In this document: piece by piece, positions 27,521-36,402 of the stretch
How positions within the stretch are numbered: position 1 is the stretch's first letter
How the letters are laid out: each line of letters starts with the position of its first letter
DNA from: Streptomyces pluripotens
GTDB lineage: Bacteria > Actinomycetota > Actinomycetes > Streptomycetales > Streptomycetaceae
Direction: 5' to 3'
Assembly (NCBI RefSeq): GCF_000802245.2
Contig: NZ_CP021080.1
Span: forward strand, 372,001-436,000
DNA length: 64,000 nt
Translations under genes and position numbers: made by a program
Notes under the pieces: generated by a model
Seen by the model: only the letters and a program-made list of their open reading frames with translations
What the model was told of the DNA's origin: nothing
Database searches by the model: none

Positions 27521-27725
27521 CCGAAGCCGGGACGGCATGACGTCGTGCCCTCGCGACCGTCCGTCTCCCGGCCCCAGGCCGTTCGACGCTCACACGCCGC
27601 CGACCTCTCGACGTACCAGCCCTCGGCAAGGCACAGTTCTCCCTGCGTCTTGATTCATACCAGCGAGTAGCACGAGCAGCAGACGATTTGCCGGCTGCCA
27701 GCAGACGACAGACCGAGGAGTGCCC

Positions 27726-29078
27726 GTGGGGAACTGGGCCGGGCGAAGCGCCTCCGAGATCGCCGCCGCCGTACGGGAGGAGCGGGTCACCCCCCGGGAG
27801 GTGACGGCCGAACACCTTGCGCGGATCGAACGGCACGACGGCCGGATCGGCGCCTTCCGGAAGGTTCGCGCACAGGCGGCGCTGGCCGAGGCCGACGAGC
27901 TGGCCTCCCGCCCCGACCTGGCCGGACTCCCGCTCGCGGGGGTCCCCGTCGCGGTCAAGGACAACCTGGCGGTGCGCGGGGAGGCCCACCGCGATGGCTC
28001 CGCCGCCACACCGGACACCCCGGCTTCGGCGGATCACGCCACGGTGGCCCGGCTCCGGGCGGCCGGCGCGGTGGTCATCGGCCTGACGAACGTGCCCGAG
28101 CTCTGCGTCTTCGGCACCACGGAGGGCGTGTACGGCACCACGCGCAACCCGTGGGACCCCTCGCGCACGGCGGGCGGTTCCTCCGGCGGCAGCGCGGCGG
28201 CGGTGGCCGCGGGGTTCGTGCCGATCGCGCTCGGCAACGACGGGATGGGCTCACTGCGCATCCCGTCGGCGAATTGCGGGCTGGTCACGCTGAAGCCCGG
28301 GCACGGGGTGGTGCCGGCCGGGATCGGCAACGGCGACTGGTTCGGCATGTCGGAGAACGGCCCGCTGGCCACAACCGTCGCGGATCTCCGGCTGATGCTC
28401 GCCGTCCTCGCGAACGCCGACTTCACCCCGGAGCGGGAACCGTCCCGACTGCGGATCGCCGTCGCCCTGCGCAGCCCGCTCACCGGGGTGAGTGTGAGCA
28501 GACCGTATACGACCGCGGTCCGGCACGCGGCCGGGCTGCTGGCACGGGCCGGGCACCGCGTACGGCGGGCCGAGCCGCCGTATCCCCTCTCCCTGGGCGT
28601 GACCTCGCTGCGGTTCTGGACGGCCGGGACCGCGGCGGACGCCGCGGGTCTGGACCCGACGCGGCTGGCGCGACGGACCCGGGTGCACGCCGCCGTGGGC
28701 CGGCGCTTCGTCCGCTCGGTCCGCACCGGCGAGGACCGCGAGCGGCTCCGCGCCCGGCTGGCTCCGTTCTTCGTCGAGCACGATGTGCTGCTCACCCCCG
28801 CCCTGGCCCGGCGCGCACCGCAGGCGGGCCCGTGGCACAAGCGCGGCTGGCTGCGCAATGTCCTCGCCAACACCGCCTATTCACCATTCACTCCGCCCTG
28901 GAACCTGACCGGCTGGCCCGCGATGTCGGTCCCGTTCGGCACCCTGCCCTCAGGCGCCCCCGGCGCGGTGCAGCTCGTCGGCCGGCCGGGCACCGAGTCC
29001 GTCCTGTTGGACCTGGCGGAGGAACTCGAACGCCTGCACCCGTGGCAGCGGACGGCTCCGGTGTCGGACCAGCGGTAG
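27726..29078 (+). CDS. Amidase (amidase signature family)
   Basis: A 450-residue amide hydrolase. The Ser-cisSer-Lys triad can be placed: Lys in VAVKDN (about residue 77), the cis-Ser in the GGSSGGSAAAVAAG block (about 153) and the nucleophile Ser in GNDGMGSLRIPSANCGL (about 176). The substrate is unknown; the family includes general amidases and GatA, but no gatB or gatC is near. GTG at 27726 is preferred over 27720 because GAGGAG at 27715-27720 then has a 5-base spacing. It stands alone between two regulatory gaps. Confidence 0.85.
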   Translation: MGNWAGRSASEIAAAVREERVTPREVTAEHLARIERHDGRIGAFRKVRAQAALAEADELASRPDLAGLPLAGVPVAVKDNLAVRGEAHRDGSAATPDTPASADHATVARLRAAGAVVIGLTNVPELCVFGTTEGVYGTTRNPWDPSRTAGGSSGGSAAAVAAGFVPIALGNDGMGSLRIPSANCGLVTLKPGHGVVPAGIGNGDWFGMSENGPLATTVADLRLMLAVLANADFTPEREPSRLRIAVALRSPLTGVSVSRPYTTAVRHAAGLLARAGHRVRRAEPPYPLSLGVTSLRFWTAGTAADAAGLDPTRLARRTRVHAAVGRRFVRSVRTGEDRERLRARLAPFFVEHDVLLTPALARRAPQAGPWHKRGWLRNVLANTAYSPFTPPWNLTGWPAMSVPFGTLPSGAPGAVQLVGRPGTESVLLDLAEELERLHPWQRTAPVSDQR

Positions 29079-29382
29079 CGGCGGTCACGCGGATCACGGA
29101 CGCACACGCTGCCGGGTCCGGGCGGCTCGACGTGGTGCCCAAGCGGCTGGGCGGCGCCCGCCACGGTCCGGGGACCGGCGGGGCCCGCGGTGAGACGCGC
29201 CGAGCCGTTCATGGTCCGGCAGGGCCCTTCGGCAGTGGTGCGCCCCGGCGGGCTCGTCCACGGGGCGTGCGGGCCGTTTCTCCGGTGGCCTCCGCGCTCC
29301 GGGCGTGGGATTTCGACGGCGGCGACGGTCCGGTGCCACCAGGCGGGGGCCGCGACCGGTCTGCGGCTGCGGCCCCTGTACC
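29079..29382. other. Non-coding stretch after the amidase
   Basis: About 300 bases of very GC-rich DNA. Overlapping frames read through from the amidase on both strands, but none has a supported start. Nothing else was seen before the terminator at 29383. Confidence 0.45.
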
Positions 29383-29413
29383 GGCATGGGCGTGAGCCTG
29401 CCACGCCCATGCC
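29383..29413 (-). terminator. Strong hairpin between converging genes
   Basis: GGCATGGGCGTG (29383-29394) and CACGCCCATGCC (29402-29413) are perfect 12-base complements with a 7-base loop. It lies 30 bases after the stop of the minus-strand 57-residue gene and may also serve the amidase transcript from the other side. Confidence 0.65.
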
Positions 29414-29443
29414 ATCGGCGATCGCGACGGGTCCGGCTCGGCG

Positions 29444-29617
29444 TCAGTCGACGCTGGGCAGGATGTGGGGTTCGGCGAGGTCGTCCTCGTAACCCGCGAG
29501 GCGGATCGGGGCGGACCGGGCCCACACGTCAAGGCTGCCGAGTTCGTCGGGCCGGCGGCCCGTGCGTTCCGGACGTTCCTTGGGGCGCTGCTCGCGATTC
29601 GTCTTCTCCGGTGTCAC
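29444..29617 (-). CDS. Small 57-residue protein, unknown
   Basis: A short gene with a GTG start at 29617, an AAGGAG site 7 bases upstream and a strong terminator downstream. Third codon positions are mostly G or C. The N-terminal half is very polar and basic (NREQRPKERPERTGRRP). The C-terminal half is different: LGSLDVWARSAPIRLAGYED, then DLAEPHILPSVD at the end. There is no signal peptide or membrane segment. The contrast of a charged leader and a distinct tail recalls a peptide precursor, but no modifying enzyme lies nearby. I do not recognise the family. Confidence 0.6.
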   Translation of the reverse strand: MTPEKTNREQRPKERPERTGRRPDELGSLDVWARSAPIRLAGYEDDLAEPHILPSVD

Positions 29618-30118
29618 CGCGCACTCCTTATGTGTCGGGCTCACCCTTGGGGCGTACCGGGCCCGTCTACGCTCCGGCGTTCAGCGCCCGCTCGGGTCTG
29701 AATGGAAGGCCAGTTCGGACGCGGTGGCGCCGGTGTCTCGTGTCAGAGCAGGCCGTTGTGAACCGGCTCGCCCCGGGACGGACGATGGGTGTGGGTGGGA
29801 CCCGTTGCTGCTGTCCGTCCGCTCCAGATTAACCAAATGAGCGGACGTCCGCTCGATAGGGAGTGCAAACAAGGTGTAACTAATGCATGTCACCCGCCCT
29901 CTCAATACACCTCAATATGCCGCTCTTTACCACAAGGTGCATCACTCACCTGGCCCGCCGAATCACTCCCATGGCCTACCAAGTCGAACATGTCTTCGAT
30001 CTTGCGTCGGTGTTCTTCCCGCTGGAAACGGCTCAGTTCAAGTACCGTTGGCCGGACCGCAAGCTCGCCATGATCTGCTGGCGCACGGATGACGGCTGTC
30101 TCGCGGAAGGACTGACGC
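29618..30118. other. 500-base region of lower GC, no gene seen
   Basis: The stretch 29825-30000 is clearly less GC-rich than its surroundings. Frames that cross it (for example one opening at 29887) lack actinomycete codon bias. It contains the 16-base palindrome at 29839-29854. It may hold promoters for the divergent genes at 29617 and 30119, or foreign DNA. Confidence 0.45.
29839..29854. promoter_or_regulatory. Perfect 16-base palindrome
   Basis: GAGCGGACGTCCGCTC is a perfect palindrome in a locally AT-rich stretch between two divergent genes. It has the form of a dimeric repressor operator. A partial copy (GTCCGTCCGCTCC) lies about 25 bases upstream. Confidence 0.45.
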
Positions 30119-30514
30119 ATGGAACTGCGCAGCGTCGAGGAGCTGATGGATCTGCTCTACGCCGGCCGGCACCAGCACGCGCTGCGCACCGCCGCACTGC
30201 TGCGCCGCAGCCGTCCCGCCGACAAGGAGCTGCAGGTGGCCGGCCTGGTGCAGGGCATCGGACCGGTGCTGTGCCGGGGCGACGAGGCAACACGGGCGTG
30301 CAGCATGGCCGAGGCGGTGCGCCCCCTGCTCGGAGAGCGGGTGTTCCGGCTGGTGAGCGGCGACGCGACCCCGGCCGACGACGATGTGCTGCGGCTGCGA
30401 CAGGCCGACCAGGAAAGCCGCACTGCGGGCTTCGACGCGGGCGTGCTGGAGGACTGGCGCACAGTGCTGGAGCTGGTGGCGGCCCGCAACTCCCGCCTCG
30501 GTGCGGTCGACTGA
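30119..30514 (+). CDS. HD-domain-like protein lacking its metal ligands
   Basis: A 131-residue soluble protein with AAGGA before the ATG. The helix pattern ELMDLLYAGRHQHALRTAALL, then LQVAGLVQGIGPVL and AEAVRPLLGERVFRLVSG, follows small HD phosphohydrolase/oxygenase-like proteins of the PhnZ type. In those the middle segment reads LVHDIGH and later contains HV; here His, Asp and His are replaced by Gln, Gly and Pro. Catalysis by the usual di-metal site is therefore unlikely. It may be a binding or regulatory descendant, or decaying. The family link is from pattern similarity only. Confidence 0.6.
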   Translation: MELRSVEELMDLLYAGRHQHALRTAALLRRSRPADKELQVAGLVQGIGPVLCRGDEATRACSMAEAVRPLLGERVFRLVSGDATPADDDVLRLRQADQESRTAGFDAGVLEDWRTVLELVAARNSRLGAVD

Positions 30515-30675
30515 CCGTCGGCCAGGGCCCCTGACAGTCACCCAAGGCCTCCGCAAGGAACCGGGGCACGACGGCGGTACCAGCGTCCACCGTGCGCCGA
30601 CCCGTACGACCCGGCCGGACGCCCGGAGCGGAACAGCCCCGGTCGCCCTCCGACCACCGCCTTCCGCCCCGCGGC

Positions 30676-32199
30676 TCACCACTTGCCGGGCACGTAGTCC
30701 TTCAGGAAGACGCCGTACAGGTCCTCGCCCGCCTCGCCGCGCACGATCGGGTCGTAGACGCGGGCGGCACCGTCGACCAGGTCGAGCGGTGCATGGAAAC
30801 CGGCCTCGGCGAGACGCACCTTCTCCGGGTGCGGCCGCTCGTCGGTGATCCAGCCGGTGTCCACGGCCGTCATGAGGATGCGGTCCTGCTCGAACATCTC
30901 CTGTGCACTGGTGCGGGTGAGCATGTTCAGGGCAGCCTTGGCCATGTTGGTGTGCGGGTGACCCGCGCCCTTGTAGCCGCGGCTGAACACGCCTTCCATG
31001 GCGGAGACGTTGACGATGTAGGTGCGGCGGGCCGACGAGGCCGCCATCGCCGGACGCAGGCGGCTGATCAGGATGAACGGTGCCGTGGAGTTGCACAGCT
31101 GGACCTCCAGCAGTTCGACCGGCGTCACCTCCTCCACCGTCTGCACCCAGCTGTTGGTGTCATGCAGATCGGGCACCAGACCGCCCGCGTCGATCGCCGT
31201 TCCGGCCGCGATCCGCTCAAGGGACGCCGAGCCGGAGACCAGGGCGAGGCCGGTGACGTCCTGGGCGGAGAGCGCGCCACCGCCCGCGACCGGCAGTTCG
31301 GTGACCGCGCCGGAGCCGAAGGCGCCGATGACCTGGGCGGCGGGGAGCTCGCCGGCGGGCAGTGGAGCAGACTCGGCGGCGACCAGCTCGCTGTAGGCCT
31401 GCGGGGAGCGCCGCACCGTCTGGGCCGCATTGTTGATCAGGATGTCCAGCGGTCCCTCGGCGGCCACCGCATCGGCGAGGGCGACAACCTGGGCCGGGTC
31501 GCGCAGGTCGATGCCGACGATCTTCAGCCGGTGGATCCACTCGTCGCTGTCGGGCTGGGCCTTGAAACGGCGGATGGCATCGTTCGGGAAGCGGGTCGTC
31601 ACGGTGGTGTGCGCGCCGTCACGGAGCAGGCGCAGCGCGATGTACATACCGATCTTGGCGCGGCCGCCGGTGAGCAGGGCACGCTTGCCGGTGAGATCGG
31701 CACGGGCGTCCCGCCGGGCACGGTTCTCGGCGGCGCACTTCTGGCAGAGCTGGTGGTAGAAGTAGTCGACCTCCACGTAGCGCTGCTTGCAGGTGTAGCA
31801 GGAACGCGGACGCTGGAGTATCCCCGCGATCCTGCCCTCCTCGACCTTGGAGGACGGCAGGACACCCTCGGTCTCGTCGTCGATGCGATCGGCGGAGCCG
31901 GTGGCCGTGGCTTCCGTGACCGCGCGGTCGTGTGCGGTTTTGGCCGCACGACGCTCCTGCCTGCGGCGCTGTTTGACCGTCCGGTAGATGTGCGAGGTGG
32001 CTCGGCGCACCTTGATCGCATCGGGATGGTCGACGTCGAGCTGGTCGAGTTCCTCCAGAACGCTCAGGCAGACGGCCAGGCGCTCGGGGTCGATACCGGG
32101 CCTGTGCACCGCCTCATCCGTGGAGGCGTCCGCGGGGGTCTCCCCAAAGGCCTCGACGGGGGCCACCATGGGCACGGCCCCGTCCTCTGTCACCGTCAT
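30676..32199 (-). CDS. Short-chain dehydrogenase with N-terminal zinc ribbon
   Basis: A 507-residue protein, twice the size of a simple SDR. Residues 1-130 are a helical, basic extension. Cys134, Cys137, Cys152 and Cys155 (CYTC, CQKC) form a probable zinc ribbon. A Rossmann SDR domain begins at about 168, with the nucleotide motif TGGRAKIG (177-184) and LDILINNAAQTV. The active-site region reads NVSAMEGVFSRGYKG then HTNMAKAALNML: Ser and Lys remain, but the position four before Lys is Thr instead of Tyr. Long SDRs of this kind occur in actinomycetes, with unknown substrate. Confidence 0.8.
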   Translation of the reverse strand: MTVTEDGAVPMVAPVEAFGETPADASTDEAVHRPGIDPERLAVCLSVLEELDQLDVDHPDAIKVRRATSHIYRTVKQRRRQERRAAKTAHDRAVTEATATGSADRIDDETEGVLPSSKVEEGRIAGILQRPRSCYTCKQRYVEVDYFYHQLCQKCAAENRARRDARADLTGKRALLTGGRAKIGMYIALRLLRDGAHTTVTTRFPNDAIRRFKAQPDSDEWIHRLKIVGIDLRDPAQVVALADAVAAEGPLDILINNAAQTVRRSPQAYSELVAAESAPLPAGELPAAQVIGAFGSGAVTELPVAGGGALSAQDVTGLALVSGSASLERIAAGTAIDAGGLVPDLHDTNSWVQTVEEVTPVELLEVQLCNSTAPFILISRLRPAMAASSARRTYIVNVSAMEGVFSRGYKGAGHPHTNMAKAALNMLTRTSAQEMFEQDRILMTAVDTGWITDERPHPEKVRLAEAGFHAPLDLVDGAARVYDPIVRGEAGEDLYGVFLKDYVPGKW

Positions 32200-32339
32200 C
32201 GCGCTGCCGCTTCCCTGATCACCCGCGCAGCGCTCCGACTCGCGCCCGCTTTCGAACAGGGAATTTTACGGAGCACGGGGCCCCGGAACCAAACCGCTGG
32301 TTTCCCGCTGCCGCAGCCCGCCGACCGCGGCCCGGGCTT

Positions 32340-33671
32340 TCACCTCTCGCACGCGACCAGCAGCGTCTCCACCTCGGCCGTCACCGCGCGCGCGAACCGG
32401 TCCAGGTCGGGCACGGCCTGCGCGTCGGCGACCAGCCCGTAGTGCACGCGACCGCGGTATGTGGAGATCGCGACCGCCAGCGACTGACCGGGGGCGAGCG
32501 GCGCCAACGGATAGACCTCGGTCAGCTCATGGCCACCGAGCCTCAGCCCCAGCCCGGGCAGCGGCACGCTGGTGACCAGGATGTCGAACCAGAGCCGGGC
32601 AGCCTGGCCCACGAGTGGGCCACCGAGCCGGTGGCCGAGGGCCGGAACATGGTCGGCGAGCAGGGCCACGGCGCCGGCACCGCGGTTGGGGCCCGCGTCC
32701 TTGTTGCGGACCATCGCGGCACGCACGGCACCCAGGCGGCCGAGCGGGTCGGACTCGTCCACCGGAAGCGGTATGAGGTAACCGGAGAGCCGGTTGCCCT
32801 GTGGGTGGGCGGTGCGCGGCCGACGCCGGGAGACGGGAATGAGGGCGCGGGGCGCCACGCCCGCGCTACCGTCGCCACGCTCGTCCAGCCAGCGGCGCAG
32901 GGCACCGGCGACGACGGCGATGAGCACGTCGTTGACCGTGCCGCCGACGCTCTTGCGCACTCGGTGCACGTCGTCGATGTCCACCACCACCCCGGCGGTA
33001 CGGCGGGTGCCGCTGGGCGCAGAGGCCAGCGCGGAGGAGGGACGCATCCCGAGGGTGGACCGGACGAGCGAGGCACCGATGTCCAGGGCCCTACCCACGT
33101 CGGACAGCGCACCCCTGACCAGCCCGGGGACCAGTCCGGGCAGCTTGCGCACGTCCGGCAGCAGGCTGCGCGGCGGCTCGACGGCGCGGGGCGCACGGTC
33201 GGGCACGTCGACCGGGTCCAGGACGCCGGCGGCAAGCCTGAGCGCGCGCAGCCCGTCGGCCAGGGCGTGGTGGAACTTGAACAGCACCGCGAAGGAGACC
33301 CCGTCCTCACCGGGCAGTACATGGGCCTCCCACGGCGGCCGGTCGCGTTCCAGTGGTCGCTCCATCAGCCGGCCGGCGACGGCCTGGAAGTCGGCGGTCG
33401 GCGCGTGCAGCCGTACGTGGTTCAGCGGATCGAAGTCCGGGTCGGGTTCACGGGTGGCGCCACCGAAGGCGAGCGGCTGCCAGGTGTCGCGGATCCGCAT
33501 GCGCAGCCCGGGCACGGCAGCGGCGCGGGCGGCGAGCAGGTCAGCCGCATGGGCTCCGGCCGTGGGTGAGTGCGCGCCGAAGACGCCGAGCGCCCCGAGG
33601 TGCATCGGGTGCCGGTCGGACTCCATGTTCCAGAAGGCCAAGTCGAGGGGAGCGAGCAGATCGGAAGTCAC
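32340..33671 (-). CDS. Wax ester synthase / diacylglycerol acyltransferase (WS/DGAT)
   Basis: A 443-residue acyltransferase that makes triacylglycerol or wax esters from acyl-CoA. The catalytic HHxxxDG motif reads HHALADG near residue 135. The family blocks GGTVNDVLIAVVAGALRRWL and VTSVPLPGLGLRLGG are present, although the second usually reads SNVPGP. GTG at 33671 (VTSDLLAPLDLAFWNME) matches family starts; an in-frame start at 33737 would add 22 residues. A paralogue lies at 45361. Confidence 0.84.
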   Translation of the reverse strand: MTSDLLAPLDLAFWNMESDRHPMHLGALGVFGAHSPTAGAHAADLLAARAAAVPGLRMRIRDTWQPLAFGGATREPDPDFDPLNHVRLHAPTADFQAVAGRLMERPLERDRPPWEAHVLPGEDGVSFAVLFKFHHALADGLRALRLAAGVLDPVDVPDRAPRAVEPPRSLLPDVRKLPGLVPGLVRGALSDVGRALDIGASLVRSTLGMRPSSALASAPSGTRRTAGVVVDIDDVHRVRKSVGGTVNDVLIAVVAGALRRWLDERGDGSAGVAPRALIPVSRRRPRTAHPQGNRLSGYLIPLPVDESDPLGRLGAVRAAMVRNKDAGPNRGAGAVALLADHVPALGHRLGGPLVGQAARLWFDILVTSVPLPGLGLRLGGHELTEVYPLAPLAPGQSLAVAISTYRGRVHYGLVADAQAVPDLDRFARAVTAEVETLLVACER

Positions 33672-33773
33672 GGGCTTGCCTCGCACGTCGACGACGGATG
33701 TCTCTGCAGTCAATCTCCGCCAACCGATTACGGTCAAGCACGATCGAGCTACGTACAGTTAACAGCAGATTAA

Positions 33774-33800
33774 GTCCCACCCCTCTGAAATGGGCGGGAC
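33774..33800 (-). terminator. Terminator after the GH92 gene
   Basis: GTCCCACCC (33774-33782) and GGGCGGGAC (33792-33800) pair with one mismatch around a 9-base loop, 17 bases after the GH92 stop. On the minus strand it is followed by TTAATC, a weak T-rich tail. Confidence 0.5.
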
Positions 33801-33817
33801 CCAGGTGACAGGCGAGG

Positions 33818-36145
33818 TCACTTCAGCACCGGTGGTGCTGCCTCGGGTGACGTACCCCACTCAGACGGGCGCGGGCCGACCGTGAACGCCAGCGAGTGCA
33901 GGGAGCGCAGCCCACCCGTCGTCAGATAGGTCCGCGCGTGCGGTGCCCCGTCGGCGCGGACGGCCTGGATGTAGCGGTCGGTGGCCGAGGTGCCCGGCGC
34001 GCTGATGGTCAGTCCGCCGCTGGGCCAGTAGCGCCGGTCCAGCGCGAGGCGGACTCGGTCGAAGACCGGGGTGGAAAGGCCCCAGGTGTCGTAGCCGGGC
34101 TGGATCGGGAAGAGCCCGATGGACGACAGGACGTTCCAGGCGGACATCGTGCCGAGGTCGTCGTTGCCCGTCATCCCGGTCGGGGCGTCCGTGAACAGGG
34201 TCAGCGCCGCGTGCACCACGTCCGTGGTCTGCCAGGGCCGGCCGGTCGCCAGATAGGTGTAGGGGGCGATCAGGTCGGGCTCGTTCATGGGGTTGTAGGT
34301 GGCGGCGTTGTAGTAGGCGTACGCGTCCCCGTGCACCCACACCTCGCGGGCGGTCTTCTCCGGGTCGGCGAGCAGCCTGTCATAGGCGAAGAAGGAGTCC
34401 AGCCGCGCGTTGGCGGCACGCTTGCCGCCGATCAGGGAGATCATGCCGGGCAGGTCCTGCGGGACGAGCCACTGGTACTGCCAGGCGGTGCCCTCGTGGA
34501 AGCCGGTGCCGCGGGCCGGGTCGGGTGAGCCGGTGAACGCGCCGGAGGCATCGCGGGCGCGGAAGAACCCGGTCGTGGGATCGAAGACGTTGCGGTAGTT
34601 GCGCGAGCGGGCGGCGTAGCGGGCGGCGTCGTCCCGGTGGCCAAGACCGCGGGCCATCTGGGCGAGCATGGCGTCGGCGAGAGCGTATTCGAGGGTGACG
34701 GAGGCGCCGTGGTGGTAGTCGGAGTCACCCATCTTGGCGTACGGGCGGTCCTTGATGTACGGGGCGAAACCACCCGCGATGTATGCGGCGTTGGCTTCCC
34801 GACCGACGCCCGGGTAGCCGGCGGGCGGCACGCCGTCGGCGTTCTTCTTCAGCGCACGGTAGGTCCGCTCCTCGAAGCCCTTGAGCAGGCCCATCTGGTA
34901 GGCCGTGGTCAGGAACGGGGTGACCGGGTCACCGCTCATGATGTTCGTCTCGACGGGACCGTAGCCCCATTTGGGCAGCCAGCCGCCGTCCTCGTCGACC
35001 GCGATCACCGACCTGGCCATGTCCCTCGCCTCGCGGGGCGCCAGCAGCGCGAGCAACTGGGCTTGCGTGCGGTAGGTGTCCCAGAGCGACCAGTTCTGGT
35101 AGTACGTGAAGCCGTCGGCCTGGTGGACGCGGCGGTCCCAGCCGGTGTAGCGGCCGTCGGCGTCGCTGCCGGTGTTGGGCGAGAGGAAGGACCGGTAGAG
35201 CGAGGAGTAGAAGGTGCGGCGCAGGACAGGGCTGCCGCCCTGGACACGGATGCCGGACAGCCTCGCCTCCCACTCCTCCCGGGCCCTGCGGCGCACGGCG
35301 TCGAAGGACCGGCCGCCCTCGGCGCGCAGGTTGCCCGCTGCACCGCGCGCGTCCACGTACGACAGGGCCGTGGTCGCCTCGACGGTGCGGTTCCCAGTGG
35401 TGTCGAACCGGACGTAGGCGCCGCCGTGTCCGGTACGGGCGCCCGGGGTGACGGTCCGCCCGTCCCACGTGCCGTAGGCGGTGAAGGGCCGGCTGAAGCG
35501 GGTGATCGTGTACACCGTGTACGGGGCGGTGTCCCGGCAGAACCCGTGCCCGGTGATCTCCGTGCGCACGGTGCGGTCGTCGAGGATCTCCACCGAACTG
35601 CCGACCGACTTGTGCAGCGACTGGGCCGCGTTCAGCAGCACGTTCGCCTTGCCGGTGGCGGGGAAGGTGTAGCGCTGCACGCCGGTGCGTGCGGTCGCGG
35701 TCAGCTCGGCTTGGATGCCGGAGGCGAGACCGACGCGGTAGTAGCCGGGACGTGCCTCCTCGTCCTCGTGCGAGAAGGCCGCCGCATACCGGGCGTAGTC
35801 CGTCTGCGTCACCTCGCCGGTGGTGGGCAGCACGGGCAGGTCGCCCCCGATGCGGCAGCCGACACCCGACAGGTGGACCAGGGAGAAGCCGCGGATGCGG
35901 TGCTGCGCGTAGTCGTAGCCGGTGCGGTGCCCGGTGTCCGGGGAGAACTGCACCATGCCGAAGGGCACGGCCGCACCGGGGAAGGTGTTGCCCTCGTTCT
36001 GGCTCCCGATGAAGGGGTTGACCAGGTCGGTGAGGCGGCCGTCGGTCCGGGGCCGTTCGACGGCTTGTGCGCCAGGGGTGGCGATCAGCGCGGACGCTGC
36101 CATCACCCCGGCCAGACAGAGCCTCGCGCGCCGGGTCCCTCTCAT
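33818..36145 (-). CDS. Exported alpha-1,2-mannosidase, glycoside hydrolase family 92
   Basis: A 775-residue secreted calcium-dependent exo-mannosidase. The start at 36145 follows GGAGGT with 8-base spacing and gives a signal peptide ending near ATPGAQA. The mature protein opens with the family block DLVNPFIGSQNEGNTFPGA, then HLSGVGCRIGGDLPV. The catalytic (alpha/alpha)6 region shows GFHEGTAWQYQW near residue 550 and GNDDLGTMSAWNVLSSIGLFP near 660. It should trim mannose from N-glycans or mannans outside the cell, complementing the cytoplasmic GH38 enzyme at 18072. It is monocistronic. Confidence 0.9.
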   Translation of the reverse strand: MRGTRRARLCLAGVMAASALIATPGAQAVERPRTDGRLTDLVNPFIGSQNEGNTFPGAAVPFGMVQFSPDTGHRTGYDYAQHRIRGFSLVHLSGVGCRIGGDLPVLPTTGEVTQTDYARYAAAFSHEDEEARPGYYRVGLASGIQAELTATARTGVQRYTFPATGKANVLLNAAQSLHKSVGSSVEILDDRTVRTEITGHGFCRDTAPYTVYTITRFSRPFTAYGTWDGRTVTPGARTGHGGAYVRFDTTGNRTVEATTALSYVDARGAAGNLRAEGGRSFDAVRRRAREEWEARLSGIRVQGGSPVLRRTFYSSLYRSFLSPNTGSDADGRYTGWDRRVHQADGFTYYQNWSLWDTYRTQAQLLALLAPREARDMARSVIAVDEDGGWLPKWGYGPVETNIMSGDPVTPFLTTAYQMGLLKGFEERTYRALKKNADGVPPAGYPGVGREANAAYIAGGFAPYIKDRPYAKMGDSDYHHGASVTLEYALADAMLAQMARGLGHRDDAARYAARSRNYRNVFDPTTGFFRARDASGAFTGSPDPARGTGFHEGTAWQYQWLVPQDLPGMISLIGGKRAANARLDSFFAYDRLLADPEKTAREVWVHGDAYAYYNAATYNPMNEPDLIAPYTYLATGRPWQTTDVVHAALTLFTDAPTGMTGNDDLGTMSAWNVLSSIGLFPIQPGYDTWGLSTPVFDRVRLALDRRYWPSGGLTISAPGTSATDRYIQAVRADGAPHARTYLTTGGLRSLHSLAFTVGPRPSEWGTSPEAAPPVLK

Positions 36146-36402
36146 GCCGGATGACCTCCGCAGGTTCGACGTCGTTGCCTGCATCCTGAGGGTCGATCAC
36201 CGCAAACCAGAGCAACCAGCCGATACCGCTCGGCGCGCGTCGCATGTGACGGTGCGTGTGGAGGTGGGCCACTGCTCCGGCCGGCGCGGATCCGGTCCGC
36301 GCCGGTCGGAGGGCGCTCGGCGCCTCCCCTGCCGAACCCGGCAGGGGACGTCACCTGCGGGCGACCAGCGACCGTGCCGGTGCCGTCCCGGCCCCTCGGC
36401 GG

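Noticed and set aside
29887..30534. 215-codon plus-strand frame across the low-GC patch
   Set aside because: It is out of frame with the supported gene at 30119, has no ribosome site and shows poor third-position bias.
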